Notes: generated by a model not told the origin, from the sequence alone. A stretch of 37,803 nucleotides of DNA from Nitrospira sp. ST-bin4 (GCA_002083565.1 MSXM01000079.1:11152-48954), one strand, 5' to 3'; counted from the first letter of the stretch, positions 15,926 to 23,825 are shown. Numbers and translations: made by a program.

Positions 15926-18247
15926 TCATGAGTCTATGCTGACCTTCTCGTGTGCGTGCGGTCTTAACTGCCGCCATTGTCGGTCGTGTAGTTTGCGCCA
16001 TTCCTCCTCGCCCCGCACGATACTGTCTACCTTAAACCGCACAGAAGTTTTCCTGCGTCTGTGGGCTATCGAGATCGGGCTGACCTTGAGCGTGACCTGT
16101 GGCAGTTCCAAGAGGCCGCCGTCGAGCGATCCTTTCAGTCTTGAGGGGAACGAGACGCTGAGGCCGGTGAAGGACAGGTCGCGCAACGTGCCTGTGAGCA
16201 AACGCGCGGAGGTGTTTAACTGACAAGGGACCCCGCTGCGGAGACGCAACGATCGGCGTCGGTCCCATGAGAAGGATCTCCAGGGAACGGTGAGCGCGTT
16301 GAACAATGATCGCAGGCTGCTGGAGATTCCCGGCCTCAACTGATAGCTCTCCTCCCAGGGCGTCGGATCGCCAAAAATCTTATCAACCAGCACATGCTTC
16401 GTCGCATCATCTAGATCTGTGAATTGAAGGCCAGCCGCGATCCTTCCGGAAGGCAGCCGTTCCTGCCGGACAATCTTGCCGGTCACTCGCACGATGTTGC
16501 CGCCGGGTGATGTCAAGAGCAGCGTGACAAAATCCTGGGCTGTAAAGACCGGTTGCTCTAAAGACAACCCGGCACCGTGCTGGTTGATATTGACGATACG
16601 TGCGGGCACAGACGTTCCGTCCACATACAACTCGCTTGCGAAATCGCGATTGAGCCGGAATGCCTGTCGCCCTTGCGTTTGCTCGTTGGCGACGAGCATG
16701 GCGATGGTCAGAAACAGCAGATTGACAGTTCCCCAAAAGAGGCTGATTGAAAGACCGGGCTCGCTGGGATCTTGTTGCAGGCGTTGGAATCCGAAGACCA
16801 GCCCTCCGATCAGGAGACCGAACGTGAGCAGGTGAGGCCAAGCCAGTGAGAGCTCCGTAGAGACGTTTTTCTTGACGCGCTGTCCTTTGGGGGTGACTTC
16901 GAACGGCCGCTCTCTGCGCGGTGCGGAGAGGGCTTTGAGGGCCTCCGCGCTCAAGGCAAAGCACATAGCGATCTCATAAATGTCAGACCAGAACGGATTG
17001 CGAGAGCCGCGGCTGATGGGGCGCATTACCAGCGCCGAGGCGATGTAGAACGAAAAGAAATAGAGCAGGAGTTGAACGGTATCCGTGTGGATCGGAGACG
17101 TACGAAAGAGAAGGCTGAAGAGTGGCGCGACCAGGCAGATGAAACGGGGGATGCCAAAAAAGAAGTAGAAAATGGAACCAAAATAATCGATCCGCTGAGC
17201 CAGCGTCAGTCCCGGTTTGGTGAGCGGATTATCCCGCAACAGGACCTGGATACATCCCATGGCCCAGCGTTTACGTTGCTTCAGGTACCCCTCGAACGTT
17301 TCCGGCATCAGTCCGGCAGAGAGGACCTTATTAAGATAACAAGACTTGTATCCCTTGGCATGCAGGGCCATGCTGGTGTGGATGTCTTCGGTGATGGTCT
17401 GTGTCTGGAATCCACCGATCTCTTCCAGCGGCCCGCGTCGAAACAGACCCCCGCTGCCCGCAAAAAATGCACTGTTGTGGGAATCGCGTCCCGCCTGCAA
17501 CGTTCGAAAAAACAGGGCCTGCTCGTTCTTCACATGGTTGCCGACCCGGAGATTTCGTTGGAAAACGTCCGGGTTATAGAAATGATGGGGGGTCTGAACG
17601 AACGCGACGTCCGGGTCGTCGAAAAACCCGATGGTCTCTTTCAGGAATGTTCGGGCCGGGATATGGTCCACATCGAATACAGCTATAAGGGCACCGTCTG
17701 TCATCCGGAGCGCATGGTTTAAATTCCCAGCCTTCGCATGGCGTGGGCGGTCCGGACGTCGCAAGTAGCCGCATCCTAACGCCGTCGCCAGCTGTTTAGC
17801 TTCGTCTCGATGGCCGTCATCAAGGACGTACACCTTGAACCGGTCACGCGGATACTCCTGCGACAGGCATCCCACCAGCGTTTGTCGGAGCAACGGCAGC
17901 GGTTCGTCCACCACCGTGACTAAGACATCTACGGTAGGGTAGGTAGTGAGCGGGGGTGATTGACGATCAGTCAATGACGAGGATTGAAAGGCAAAGAAGC
18001 AAAACTGGCAGAGCCCGTACAACTCTGCGAGGTAGACAATCCCGCCGACCGCAATACTACTGATGTCATCGGTCGGTAACGTGTACAGGGCCCGCCAGAC
18101 CATATACCGGGCATAGAGGAAGAGGCTGAGCAGGAGCACCCAGCGGCGATTCCGGTCTGATCTCATGAGCAGACTGATCAGTAAAAGCGCAACCGCAGAA
18201 ACTCCGGCGGCGATGGGGGTGCTAAAAAACTCGTTGATCAGTGTCAT
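15926..18247 (-). CDS. bcsA: BcsA-type cellulose synthase with two PilZ-like segments
   Basis: A 773-aa inner-membrane processive GT2 enzyme that would polymerise UDP-glucose and export the glucan. Membrane helices lie near 12-30, 36-50, 62-88, 355-380, 390-408, 465-488 and 500-520. Catalytic motifs are all present: D144 in DDG, D192xD194, TED 286-288 and QRKRW 324-328. The gating loop FEVTPKG is at 449-455. PilZ segment 1 has R527xxxR531 but NINQHG (553-558) in place of DxSxxG. Segment 2 has R664xxxR668 and D690xSxxG695, the full c-di-GMP motif. No bcsB, bcsC or bcsZ is adjacent. The ribosome binding site before ATG 18247 is weak. The exact product could be another beta-glucan. Confidence 0.88.
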   Translation of the reverse strand: MTLINEFFSTPIAAGVSAVALLLISLLMRSDRNRRWVLLLSLFLYARYMVWRALYTLPTDDISSIAVGGIVYLAELYGLCQFCFFAFQSSSLTDRQSPPLTTYPTVDVLVTVVDEPLPLLRQTLVGCLSQEYPRDRFKVYVLDDGHRDEAKQLATALGCGYLRRPDRPRHAKAGNLNHALRMTDGALIAVFDVDHIPARTFLKETIGFFDDPDVAFVQTPHHFYNPDVFQRNLRVGNHVKNEQALFFRTLQAGRDSHNSAFFAGSGGLFRRGPLEEIGGFQTQTITEDIHTSMALHAKGYKSCYLNKVLSAGLMPETFEGYLKQRKRWAMGCIQVLLRDNPLTKPGLTLAQRIDYFGSIFYFFFGIPRFICLVAPLFSLLFRTSPIHTDTVQLLLYFFSFYIASALVMRPISRGSRNPFWSDIYEIAMCFALSAEALKALSAPRRERPFEVTPKGQRVKKNVSTELSLAWPHLLTFGLLIGGLVFGFQRLQQDPSEPGLSISLFWGTVNLLFLTIAMLVANEQTQGRQAFRLNRDFASELYVDGTSVPARIVNINQHGAGLSLEQPVFTAQDFVTLLLTSPGGNIVRVTGKIVRQERLPSGRIAAGLQFTDLDDATKHVLVDKIFGDPTPWEESYQLRPGISSSLRSLFNALTVPWRSFSWDRRRSLRLRSGVPCQLNTSARLLTGTLRDLSFTGLSVSFPSRLKGSLDGGLLELPQVTLKVSPISIAHRRRKTSVRFKVDSIVRGEEEWRKLHDRQWRQLRPHAHEKVSIDS

Positions 18248-18358
18248 GTAACTTTACGATTGTCATGAAAAGAAATCAGGGGCACACGTCTTCCCAATGG
18301 GCATCACCTTATTACAGGATCATCGACGGGTCTATCCTACGGATGGAGCCCTGCCTTT

Positions 18359-18367
18359 GGGGGGGGG
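18359..18367. repeat. G9 homopolymer tract upstream of bcsA
   Basis: Nine consecutive G (C on the bcsA mRNA strand) lie about 112 bases before the bcsA start, in the 191-base gap after the CBS gene. Such tracts slip readily in replication and sequencing. Confidence 0.85.
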
Positions 18368-18438
18368 CGAGCCAACTCATTGGATAGACGGGCGATTTCC
18401 TTAGGGACGCAGATTGGAGCGCAATGTCGCGAGGGGCG

Positions 18439-19053
18439 TCAAGTCCAAAGTTCGAGAGGTCCGTGGTTGGCGATGGCGCGTAAGAGATCGCGCGCAGACA
18501 AAATACCGACAAGACGGCGGGTCCCGTCGAGAATAGGCACCGCATGGATTCGCTCACTCAGCATGGTGCGGGCGATTTCACGGATATCCGTCGCAGGAGT
18601 CGCGGATATGACCCGTGTGACCATGATCTCGGCCAATCGATATTGGGCAGCTTGGACAGGGGCTGTGCCGGTGCTCAGACCAGGCACATGCCGCAGAAGA
18701 TTGCGATCGGATACCATTCCCACGAGAGTGCCGTGCATGGAGGTGATTGGAATGTGGCGGAACCCTCTGTGCGTCATGATGGTCCAGGCATCGCTCACGG
18801 TGCTATCCGAGGAGAGGGTCAGGACCGGCGACGTCATCAGATCGCGAGCGAAAAGGGCCGGCTTCGCGTGCTGGTTCTGATTGGCTTGTTGTTGATACGC
18901 GTTGTGTGCGGCCACATTTGATCGGTCCGACGACGATGAGCGTTGATCATTATTTCCTTGAGCCTCAACGGCTTCGACCTGCATATGCCGTTGGGCGGCC
19001 GGCTTGACCGGATAAGTCTCGATAACTCCGTTGACCGCCAGAATGATAGACAT
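18439..19053 (-). CDS. CBS-domain pair protein
   Basis: A 204-aa protein with a Ser/Gln/Asn-rich linker (about 40-70) followed by two CBS motifs: ARDLMTSPVLTLSSDSTVSD and onward to VGMVSDRNLLRHV (about 70-130), then AEIMVTRVISATPATDIRE to LVGILSARDLLRAI (about 140-195). CBS pairs form a Bateman module that binds adenosine ligands and regulates a partner. This one has no attached enzyme domain, so it acts in trans or as a sensor. AGGAG lies 7 bases before ATG 19053; the longer frame from 19092 is not supported. It precedes bcsA on the same strand with a 191-base gap, so co-expression is possible but not shown. Confidence 0.85.
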   Translation of the reverse strand: MSIILAVNGVIETYPVKPAAQRHMQVEAVEAQGNNDQRSSSSDRSNVAAHNAYQQQANQNQHAKPALFARDLMTSPVLTLSSDSTVSDAWTIMTHRGFRHIPITSMHGTLVGMVSDRNLLRHVPGLSTGTAPVQAAQYRLAEIMVTRVISATPATDIREIARTMLSERIHAVPILDGTRRLVGILSARDLLRAIANHGPLELWT

Positions 19054-19202
19054 GCTGCGGCTCCTGATACCGATATCGGACGATCGGGGCAATACTTAAG
19101 CCGGGATGCGATTGATTCCCTGACGGTGCCAGACGAGTGGGCAAAGCGAGTAACACGAGGAGGTTGCGCCGACCGACAAAACCGGTGTAGCGTAGGGCTC
19201 GT

Positions 19203-19655
19203 ATGACACCTGATCCCTCACCGGTGCGCCCGCGGCGACTGGCCCGTATTCCCTCTCGTCTCTTCGGTCTGCTTGCTGTTGCCGTCTTGCTCGGAGCCTG
19301 TAGCACGCCCGGCTGGGACGGGTATTTCAAGGATGGTATAGGCCGGTTGACCCAAGAAGACATCCGGGAAAAGTTCGGGCCACCTCATACGGCGAAAACC
19401 CCGGCTTTGGGCGGGGACAGTCTTTGGACATACCGGGTTGCGTTAGGCGAGCAAGACTTGGATCGCTGGAAGCCGACGTTCTTGGTGGATGCGTCCCAGT
19501 CGGTCGGGTCCCTCATGGGCAAGCCGAACGAGCAGGTCAAGCCGACGTTGTATTGCTATCGGTACACCTTGGCATTCAGCGAATCGCAGGTACTGAAGAG
19601 CTGGAAGCGAGACGAATGTGTGCCGGGCACGAGAGAGACCCTGATCGCCAAGTAG
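19203..19655 (+). CDS. lipoprotein with BamE/SmpA-like segment
   Basis: The 150-aa protein has a basic start, a hydrophobic core and a lipobox LLGAC with C33 as the likely lipidation site. The mature part contains RLTQEDIREKFGPPHTAKTP followed by SLWTYRV. This matches the pattern of the SmpA/OmlA (BamE-like) fold, in which a helix with a GxP turn precedes a beta-strand. BamE is an outer-membrane assembly accessory, but many stand-alone lipoproteins share the fold, so the role is not certain. The Cys in the closing CYRYTLAF and RDECVPG segments could form a disulfide. It is divergent from the CBS gene across 149 bases. Confidence 0.7.
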   Translation: MTPDPSPVRPRRLARIPSRLFGLLAVAVLLGACSTPGWDGYFKDGIGRLTQEDIREKFGPPHTAKTPALGGDSLWTYRVALGEQDLDRWKPTFLVDASQSVGSLMGKPNEQVKPTLYCYRYTLAFSESQVLKSWKRDECVPGTRETLIAK

Positions 19656-19839
19656 CCCGAATCGGTTGCTTCCATTTTCACCCCTATGTTATAAACGCAC
19701 GGTCTGTGGGGTATCGGATGTGTGCCGGGAGGCGGCATCCGAAACTTAGAAATTATCAGGATCCGCTCGCTCTTTAAGGTTATGGTGAGGTCATCATCGC
19801 CCTAATCGAATGTCCGATTCTTTTTGAGGGAGGTAGGTA

Positions 19840-20316
19840 ATGGGAAAGACGATGTGTGCGGTACTCTTCAGCGTTGGAATTATTGCGGCGGGAGCGTCTG
19901 CAGCACACGCTCTTCAAGCGGGCGGCGTTGAATTCGGCGATCTGGAAACCGGATCGGTCGTTGGCCAACCGTTCAAAGAGCTTGAGGTGGATGCCTCATT
20001 TTTTGCACTCGAAATCGGAACGATGAAGACGTGGTACCCTCCGACGACGATCATTGACTTCAAAGCTCGTCCCGGTGCTCCGGTTTTGTTGAAGGTCACG
20101 AACAACTCGACAGCGGAACACGGGTTTCAACTGACAGCGGCTGTGAATCAATCGGCGCCGACGGTGCTGGACACGAAGCTGGTGCTCAAGCCGGGTGAAA
20201 CCAAATATATCGGTGTGCCGACCAGCGATTTGTTCTACGCGGCGGGCAATGTGCTGACGTATCGGTGCCATCTACATCCTGGGCATGTCGGCGGCAAGTT
20301 GTTGATGCTGAAGTAG
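19840..20316 (+). CDS. exported cupredoxin-like copper protein
   Basis: A 158-aa protein with a signal peptide (residues 1-25, ending SAAHALQ) and a C-terminal cupredoxin domain. Copper ligands are likely H94 in AEHGF and C143 and H146 in YRCHLHPGH. The position that often holds the weak axial Met shows H149 instead; M156 lies further on. Segment TWYPPTTIIDFKARPGAPVL forms the first strands. It should sit in the periplasm as an electron carrier or copper-binding protein. GAGGGAGG precedes the start with good spacing. It is monocistronic, closed by a 17-bp terminator hairpin. Confidence 0.8.
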   Translation: MGKTMCAVLFSVGIIAAGASAAHALQAGGVEFGDLETGSVVGQPFKELEVDASFFALEIGTMKTWYPPTTIIDFKARPGAPVLLKVTNNSTAEHGFQLTAAVNQSAPTVLDTKLVLKPGETKYIGVPTSDLFYAAGNVLTYRCHLHPGHVGGKLLMLK

Positions 20317-20343
20317 CCGGCAACATCTCTTTTATAGATTTCT

Positions 20344-20390
20344 CATGGGCCTCAGGGAACTATGTTCCTTGAGGCCCATGTATTTTAGGC
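20344..20390 (+). terminator. cupredoxin gene terminator
   Basis: A 17-bp stem (20344-20360 with 20364-20380, one G-T pair) with a 3-base loop follows the stop by 27 bases, then TATTTT. It is a strong hairpin with a modest T-run. Confidence 0.75.
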
Positions 20391-20454
20391 CGCCGGTATC
20401 CGATCATCCGACAGATGTCCGGTGGGTCTTTGCCTGCGTTGGAACTCTTACAAG

Positions 20455-20494
20455 CCAAAAGGCCTTGGTCCCAGTTGGAACCAAGGCCTTTTGG
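20455..20494. terminator. bidirectional terminator between convergent genes
   Basis: A perfect 15-bp stem, 20455-20469 with 20480-20494, core AAAAGGCCTTGG, and a 10-base loop. The A-run on one side and T-run on the other let it act on either strand. It lies 24 bases beyond the ferredoxin stop on the minus strand and backs up the cupredoxin terminator. Confidence 0.85.
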
Positions 20495-20517
20495 CAACGG
20501 TCTCAAGCTTCAGAATG

Positions 20518-20865
20518 TCAGTTTCTCACGCCGCTCCAGATTTTGGCCGGATCGATCGTTTTATCCGGATTCAGCTGCCTGGCTCGCTCCAGGAGAACCT
20601 CGGTTGCTTCGGGATAGAGCGGATCTGAGATGCAGCAGTTATCGACCGGACAGACTGCCGCACATTGCGGCTCATCGAAATGGCCCACACATTCGGTGCA
20701 GCGATCGTGCGCGATGACATAAATATTGTCGCCGACTCCTTGTCCGTCGCCGACGTGATTACCTTTGGCCTCGGCGTCGCTTCTGGTTTCAAAGATCGCT
20801 TCATTGGGACATTCCGGCAGGCATGCCCCGCACGAAATACATTCGTCTGTGATCAACAGTGCCAT
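20518..20865 (-). CDS. 2[4Fe-4S] ferredoxin, YfhL-type
   Basis: A 115-aa bacterial-type ferredoxin with two cluster motifs: C9-x2-C12-x2-C15-x3-C19-P and C56-x2-C59-x8-C68-x3-C72-P. The eight-residue insertion in the second motif and the C-terminal helical extension (EATEVLLERARQLNPD) mark the Allochromatium/YfhL subgroup, whose clusters have very low potentials. A 36-residue loop between the motifs is longer than usual. It would carry electrons in the cytoplasm. AAGGAGG is 8 bases before ATG 20865; the longer frame upstream is not supported. It has its own terminator and is divergent from the DUF192 gene. Confidence 0.92.
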   Translation of the reverse strand: MALLITDECISCGACLPECPNEAIFETRSDAEAKGNHVGDGQGVGDNIYVIAHDRCTECVGHFDEPQCAAVCPVDNCCISDPLYPEATEVLLERARQLNPDKTIDPAKIWSGVRN

Positions 20866-20908
20866 GACCCGCGCCTCCTTACTCACTCCAAAAGACAGCC
20901 TGACGATA

Positions 20909-20938
20909 TTGACAAGGCCGCGCCGCCCCCACCATAGT
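20909..20938 (+). promoter_or_regulatory. candidate sigma-70 promoter before the DUF192 gene
   Basis: TTGACA (20909-20914) is a perfect -35 box. CATAGT (20933-20938) matches 4/6 of the -10 box at an 18-base spacing. The resulting leader would be about 130 bases. Confidence 0.3.
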
Positions 20939-21077
20939 GCAGAGGCTCGCGCAATGCGTAGATATCTTATTCTGTGGCTCTTTTCCAAGTCAACAGAATG
21001 GAATCCGGACAGAAGGCCTAGATCATCGGTGGTGATGAGCCATTGGGCCCAGCAGGACAAGGAGTTGAACGTTCGTC

Positions 21078-21578
21078 ATGCAGTCTGGTCAGAGCCGATC
21101 GAGTGAGCCGGGGCAGAAGAAAAATCGGATCATCATGATGGTCCTACTCGCCATTTTGCTGATGAGTGTGTCCATGTTTGTCGTCGAGCGTAAGGAGTCG
21201 AGCATTATTGTCGTTCGATTTCCGAGCGGTGTTGAACTGGAAACCGAAGTGGCGGATACGCCGGAAAAGCAGCTGTTCGGGCTGGCTTTCCGCGAGGAGT
21301 TGCCTCCGAACGGCGGGATGCTTTATATTTTTGAAGAGAACGGCCTCCATCGCGTACGCACCAAAGAGTATCGATTTCCCATCGACATCCTCTGGGTGGA
21401 CGAAAGCCACCACGTCGTGCATATGCTGGAGCATGTGGAGCCTTGCGCGAAAGATCCCTGTCCGTCCTACGGCCCTCCGCCGGAAGCGGCCCGGTATGTG
21501 ATTCAGGCTGAATCGGGGTTCCTTAAAAAATCCGGTGCCATGAGAAACGACGAGCTCAAGTATTCGCTTCGCATGTAG
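21078..21578 (+). CDS. DUF192-family exported protein
   Basis: A 166-aa protein with one N-terminal hydrophobic helix (IIMMVLLAILLMSVSMFVV, about residues 18-36) serving as signal anchor. A DUF192 domain follows: VEVADTPEKQLFGLAFRE-like text, GGMLYIF, then FPIDILWVDESHHVVHM and the YVIQAESGF closing motif. The family is a small periplasmic beta-barrel of unknown function. Two Cys in EPCAKDPCPSY are typical. AAGGAG lies about 13 bases before ATG 21078, slightly far. No co-directional partner lies close upstream. Confidence 0.85.
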   Translation: MQSGQSRSSEPGQKKNRIIMMVLLAILLMSVSMFVVERKESSIIVVRFPSGVELETEVADTPEKQLFGLAFREELPPNGGMLYIFEENGLHRVRTKEYRFPIDILWVDESHHVVHMLEHVEPCAKDPCPSYGPPPEAARYVIQAESGFLKKSGAMRNDELKYSLRM

Positions 21579-21665
21579 CTGACAGAGTCGCTGACTCGCC
21601 GCGCTGCTACAACGAACCGGTGTGAGTAATGGGAGCTGAGGTCAAGGGAGAGGAGCAGAGGGAAG

Positions 21666-21983
21666 ATGGAAGGGTTTCACAAAGTTGCACAACTTGACGA
21701 ACTGTCTCCCGGGCAATCGAAGATTGTGACAGTCAATGCGCGCGCCATCGCGCTGTTCAATGTCGGCGGAACGTTCTATGCGATCCACAATAGTTGCCCC
21801 CATGAAGGAGGGCCGCTGATTGAGGGACGGCTCAAAGGGTTTGTGGTGGCCTGTCCGTGGCATGATCTTGCGTTCGATATCCGAAATGGACAGGGGACGG
21901 ATGGCGGGGGGTATTGCGTCGGAAGCTACGAGGTGCGGGTGGAGGGAACCGATGTCATGGTAGGTCCCCGACGAAAGACCTGA
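21666..21983 (+). CDS. small Rieske [2Fe-2S] ferredoxin
   Basis: A 105-aa soluble Rieske protein. Cluster ligands are C44 and H46 (CPHEGGPL) and C63 and H66 (CPWHDLAFD), the canonical CxH-x16-CxxH arrangement. No signal peptide is present, so it is cytoplasmic and resembles the NirD or dioxygenase-ferredoxin type. It would pass single electrons to an oxygenase or reductase not encoded nearby. A good AGAGGAG-type site precedes ATG 21666. It is followed on the same strand by the chagasin-like and transaminase genes. Confidence 0.92.
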   Translation: MEGFHKVAQLDELSPGQSKIVTVNARAIALFNVGGTFYAIHNSCPHEGGPLIEGRLKGFVVACPWHDLAFDIRNGQGTDGGGYCVGSYEVRVEGTDVMVGPRRKT

Positions 21984-22004
21984 TAGGACCGGCTCAGACT
22001 GCTC

Positions 22005-22382
22005 GTGCGTTCTTTGCCGATAGAGAACACCGGATACGTGACTATTTCGAAGCCTGATTCCCATTCCGTTCGCGATTTCAGCGACTGCCGCTCCATGTCG
22101 GCGACGGTCGACCGGCCGTTCGTCATCCACTTATGGGAGGATCGAACCAGGGGGGAGCAGTGGGTTCCGTCCTACGACTCCAAAGGGCTTGCGCTCCTCA
22201 GTGACGAATTTCTTTGTATCGCAAGCAACAATGCGGTCGAGAACGGGCAGCGTATCTTTGAATTCAAAGCCGTGACGCCGGGCCCGCACCGCCTGGTATT
22301 CGAAAAACGTATGGGCTGGAAATTTACCGCTGAGGATCGGCGTGTATTTCAGATTGACGCGGCAAATCCGCCGGGGAGCTGA
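22005..22382 (+). CDS. chagasin-like (I42) protease-inhibitor-fold protein
   Basis: The 125-aa frame from GTG has the layout of the chagasin/I42 family of cysteine-protease inhibitors: FVIHLWEDRTRGEQWVPSY matches the LPENPTTGYxW loop, IFEFKAVTPGPHRLVFEKR matches the central G-x-F-x-F-x-A segment, and MGWKFTAEDRRVFQID replaces the RPW loop. The first loop is altered (TRGEQW instead of TTGYxW), so inhibition is not assured. No signal peptide is seen, unlike most family members. ATG 22095 is an alternative start at the domain edge. It ends 5 bases before the transaminase, suggesting one transcript. Confidence 0.55.
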   Translation: MRSLPIENTGYVTISKPDSHSVRDFSDCRSMSATVDRPFVIHLWEDRTRGEQWVPSYDSKGLALLSDEFLCIASNNAVENGQRIFEFKAVTPGPHRLVFEKRMGWKFTAEDRRVFQIDAANPPGS

Positions 22383-22387
22383 CCAAT

Positions 22388-23227
22388 ATGCCGGATATCG
22401 CATTCGTGAACGGCCGTTTTCTGCCATGGAAAGATGCGACGATTTCTATCGACGACCGAGGGTTCCAATTCGGGGACGGCGTCTACGAAGTGATCAGGAC
22501 CTACCGGGGTGCGCCGTTTGAGATTGCCGCGCACCTGAACCGTCTCAATCGAAGCGCACAACAACTGAGTCTCTCACAGCCCTATTCGAAGGCGCAGTGG
22601 ACACAGTGGATTCACCAGGGGCTCGGCCAGGCCGGATACCAGGAGGCGAAGGTCTATATCCAGATTACGAGAGGGACGGCTCCCCGCGACCATGCGTTTC
22701 CGCCTGAGATCCCACCGACCGTGGTCATGACGATTCGGGAACTCCATCCGCTGAGTTTGCAGATACGCCAGGATGGCGTCAGTGCGTGCACCTGTGAGGA
22801 TCTTCGATGGGGCCGGTGCGATATCAAGAGCCTCAATTTGCTCGGCAATGTGCTGGCCCGTGAAGAGGCGAAAAGGGCCGGCGTCTTCGAAGCAATCCTC
22901 GTGAAGGATGGGCTGGTCACGGAAGGCTCGCTGAGCAATGTCGCCGCGGTGCAGTCCGGAACGATTATCACGGCGCCGGAGGGTCCGCGGATTCTTTCCG
23001 GCGTCACGCGGACGGTTCTGCTGGGATTGGCCGGGAAGGAGGATATCCCGGTTGAGGAACGGTTTCTCTCAGTGGATTCTCTCTATGCGGCGGACGAAGT
23101 ATTCTTGACCGGGACGACACTTGAGGTGTTGGGTGTTGTCCGGATCGATGGACGAACGATCGGGTCCGGTCGGCCCGGCCCGATCACCAAAACCCTTGCC
23201 GCCCGGTGGTCGATCTTGACGGGGTAG
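22388..23227 (+). CDS. dat: D-amino-acid transaminase, class IV
   Basis: A 279-aa fold-type IV PLP enzyme, matching Bacillus D-alanine aminotransferase in length and order. PLP lysine K147 sits in DIKSLNLLGNVLA, and the cofactor and substrate loops EAILVKDGLVTEGSLSNV and FLTGTTLEVLGV are clear. It would interconvert D-alanine and D-glutamate for peptidoglycan. Branched-chain or aminodeoxychorismate members share this fold, but the text around K147 favours D-amino acids. It starts 5 bases after the chagasin-like gene. A strong terminator follows, separating it from the rimP cluster. Confidence 0.85.
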   Translation: MPDIAFVNGRFLPWKDATISIDDRGFQFGDGVYEVIRTYRGAPFEIAAHLNRLNRSAQQLSLSQPYSKAQWTQWIHQGLGQAGYQEAKVYIQITRGTAPRDHAFPPEIPPTVVMTIRELHPLSLQIRQDGVSACTCEDLRWGRCDIKSLNLLGNVLAREEAKRAGVFEAILVKDGLVTEGSLSNVAAVQSGTIITAPEGPRILSGVTRTVLLGLAGKEDIPVEERFLSVDSLYAADEVFLTGTTLEVLGVVRIDGRTIGSGRPGPITKTLAARWSILTG

Positions 23228-23273
23228 CGCCCCTTGCTTTGCCGTGGGGTGCGTGGTATTGTGCTGCCGCTGG

Positions 23274-23297
23274 AAGTGGGCTCAGGCCCACTTTTTT
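23274..23297 (+). terminator. intrinsic terminator after dat
   Basis: AAGTGGGC and GCCCACTT form an 8-bp stem around a TCAG loop, followed by a run of T. This is a textbook rho-independent terminator 46 bases after the stop. Confidence 0.88.
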
Positions 23298-23333
23298 GTT
23301 TGAGCTGATATCGGTCCGGTCAGGGGAAGAGGG

Positions 23334-23825
23334 TTGAGCACACAGAAGCGCGGCGCGCAGTCGGTCGTCGACCGGGTGCAGGAAGTTATTCTGCCGATCC
23401 TCTGGGCACTTGGACTTGAGTTGGTCGAAGTGGTGTGCGTGGGGCAAGGGCCTCGCTCCGTTGTCCGCGTTCTGATCGATAAGCCGGGCGGTGTTACGGT
23501 TACCGACTGCGAACAGGCGCATAAGGCGCTGGGACCGGCATTGGATGTGGCCGATCCTTTCCCGCACGCATACACACTGGAAGTGTCTTCGCCGGGTCTC
23601 GATCGGCCCTTCAAGCGCCTTCAAGACTATCAGCGAGCGATCGGCAAAGAAGTCAGTCTCAAGCTGCGGCATCCGCTGAACGGCCAGTGGCGTGTGATTG
23701 GACGGTTGGTGGAGGCGGATGAACAGGCAGTGTCGTTGACCGTGTCAATAGGGGCGGCTGCGCCACAGACGTTGAGGGTGGAACAGGAACAGATCGCCGA
23801 TGCCAGGCTGCTTGTGAAAATTTAG
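23334..23825 (+). CDS. rimP: ribosome maturation factor RimP
   Basis: RimP, 163 aa, helps assemble the 30S subunit. The N-terminal domain has VVRVLIDKPGGVTVTDCEQA and the hinge has YTLEVSSPGLDRPFK, the family signature. The C-terminal SH3-like barrel is residues about 100-163. The start codon is TTG at 23334 after GGGGAAGAGGG. It opens the conserved rimP-nusA-infB-rbfA-truB-rpsO-pnp cluster. The preceding terminator and the short 36-base gap mean its promoter is either very close or read-through occurs. Confidence 0.93.
   Translation: MSTQKRGAQSVVDRVQEVILPILWALGLELVEVVCVGQGPRSVVRVLIDKPGGVTVTDCEQAHKALGPALDVADPFPHAYTLEVSSPGLDRPFKRLQDYQRAIGKEVSLKLRHPLNGQWRVIGRLVEADEQAVSLTVSIGAAAPQTLRVEQEQIADARLLVKI

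Noticed and set aside
17072..17722. 216-codon plus-strand open frame
   Set aside because: Antisense to the catalytic domain of the cellulose synthase, whose motifs are all intact.
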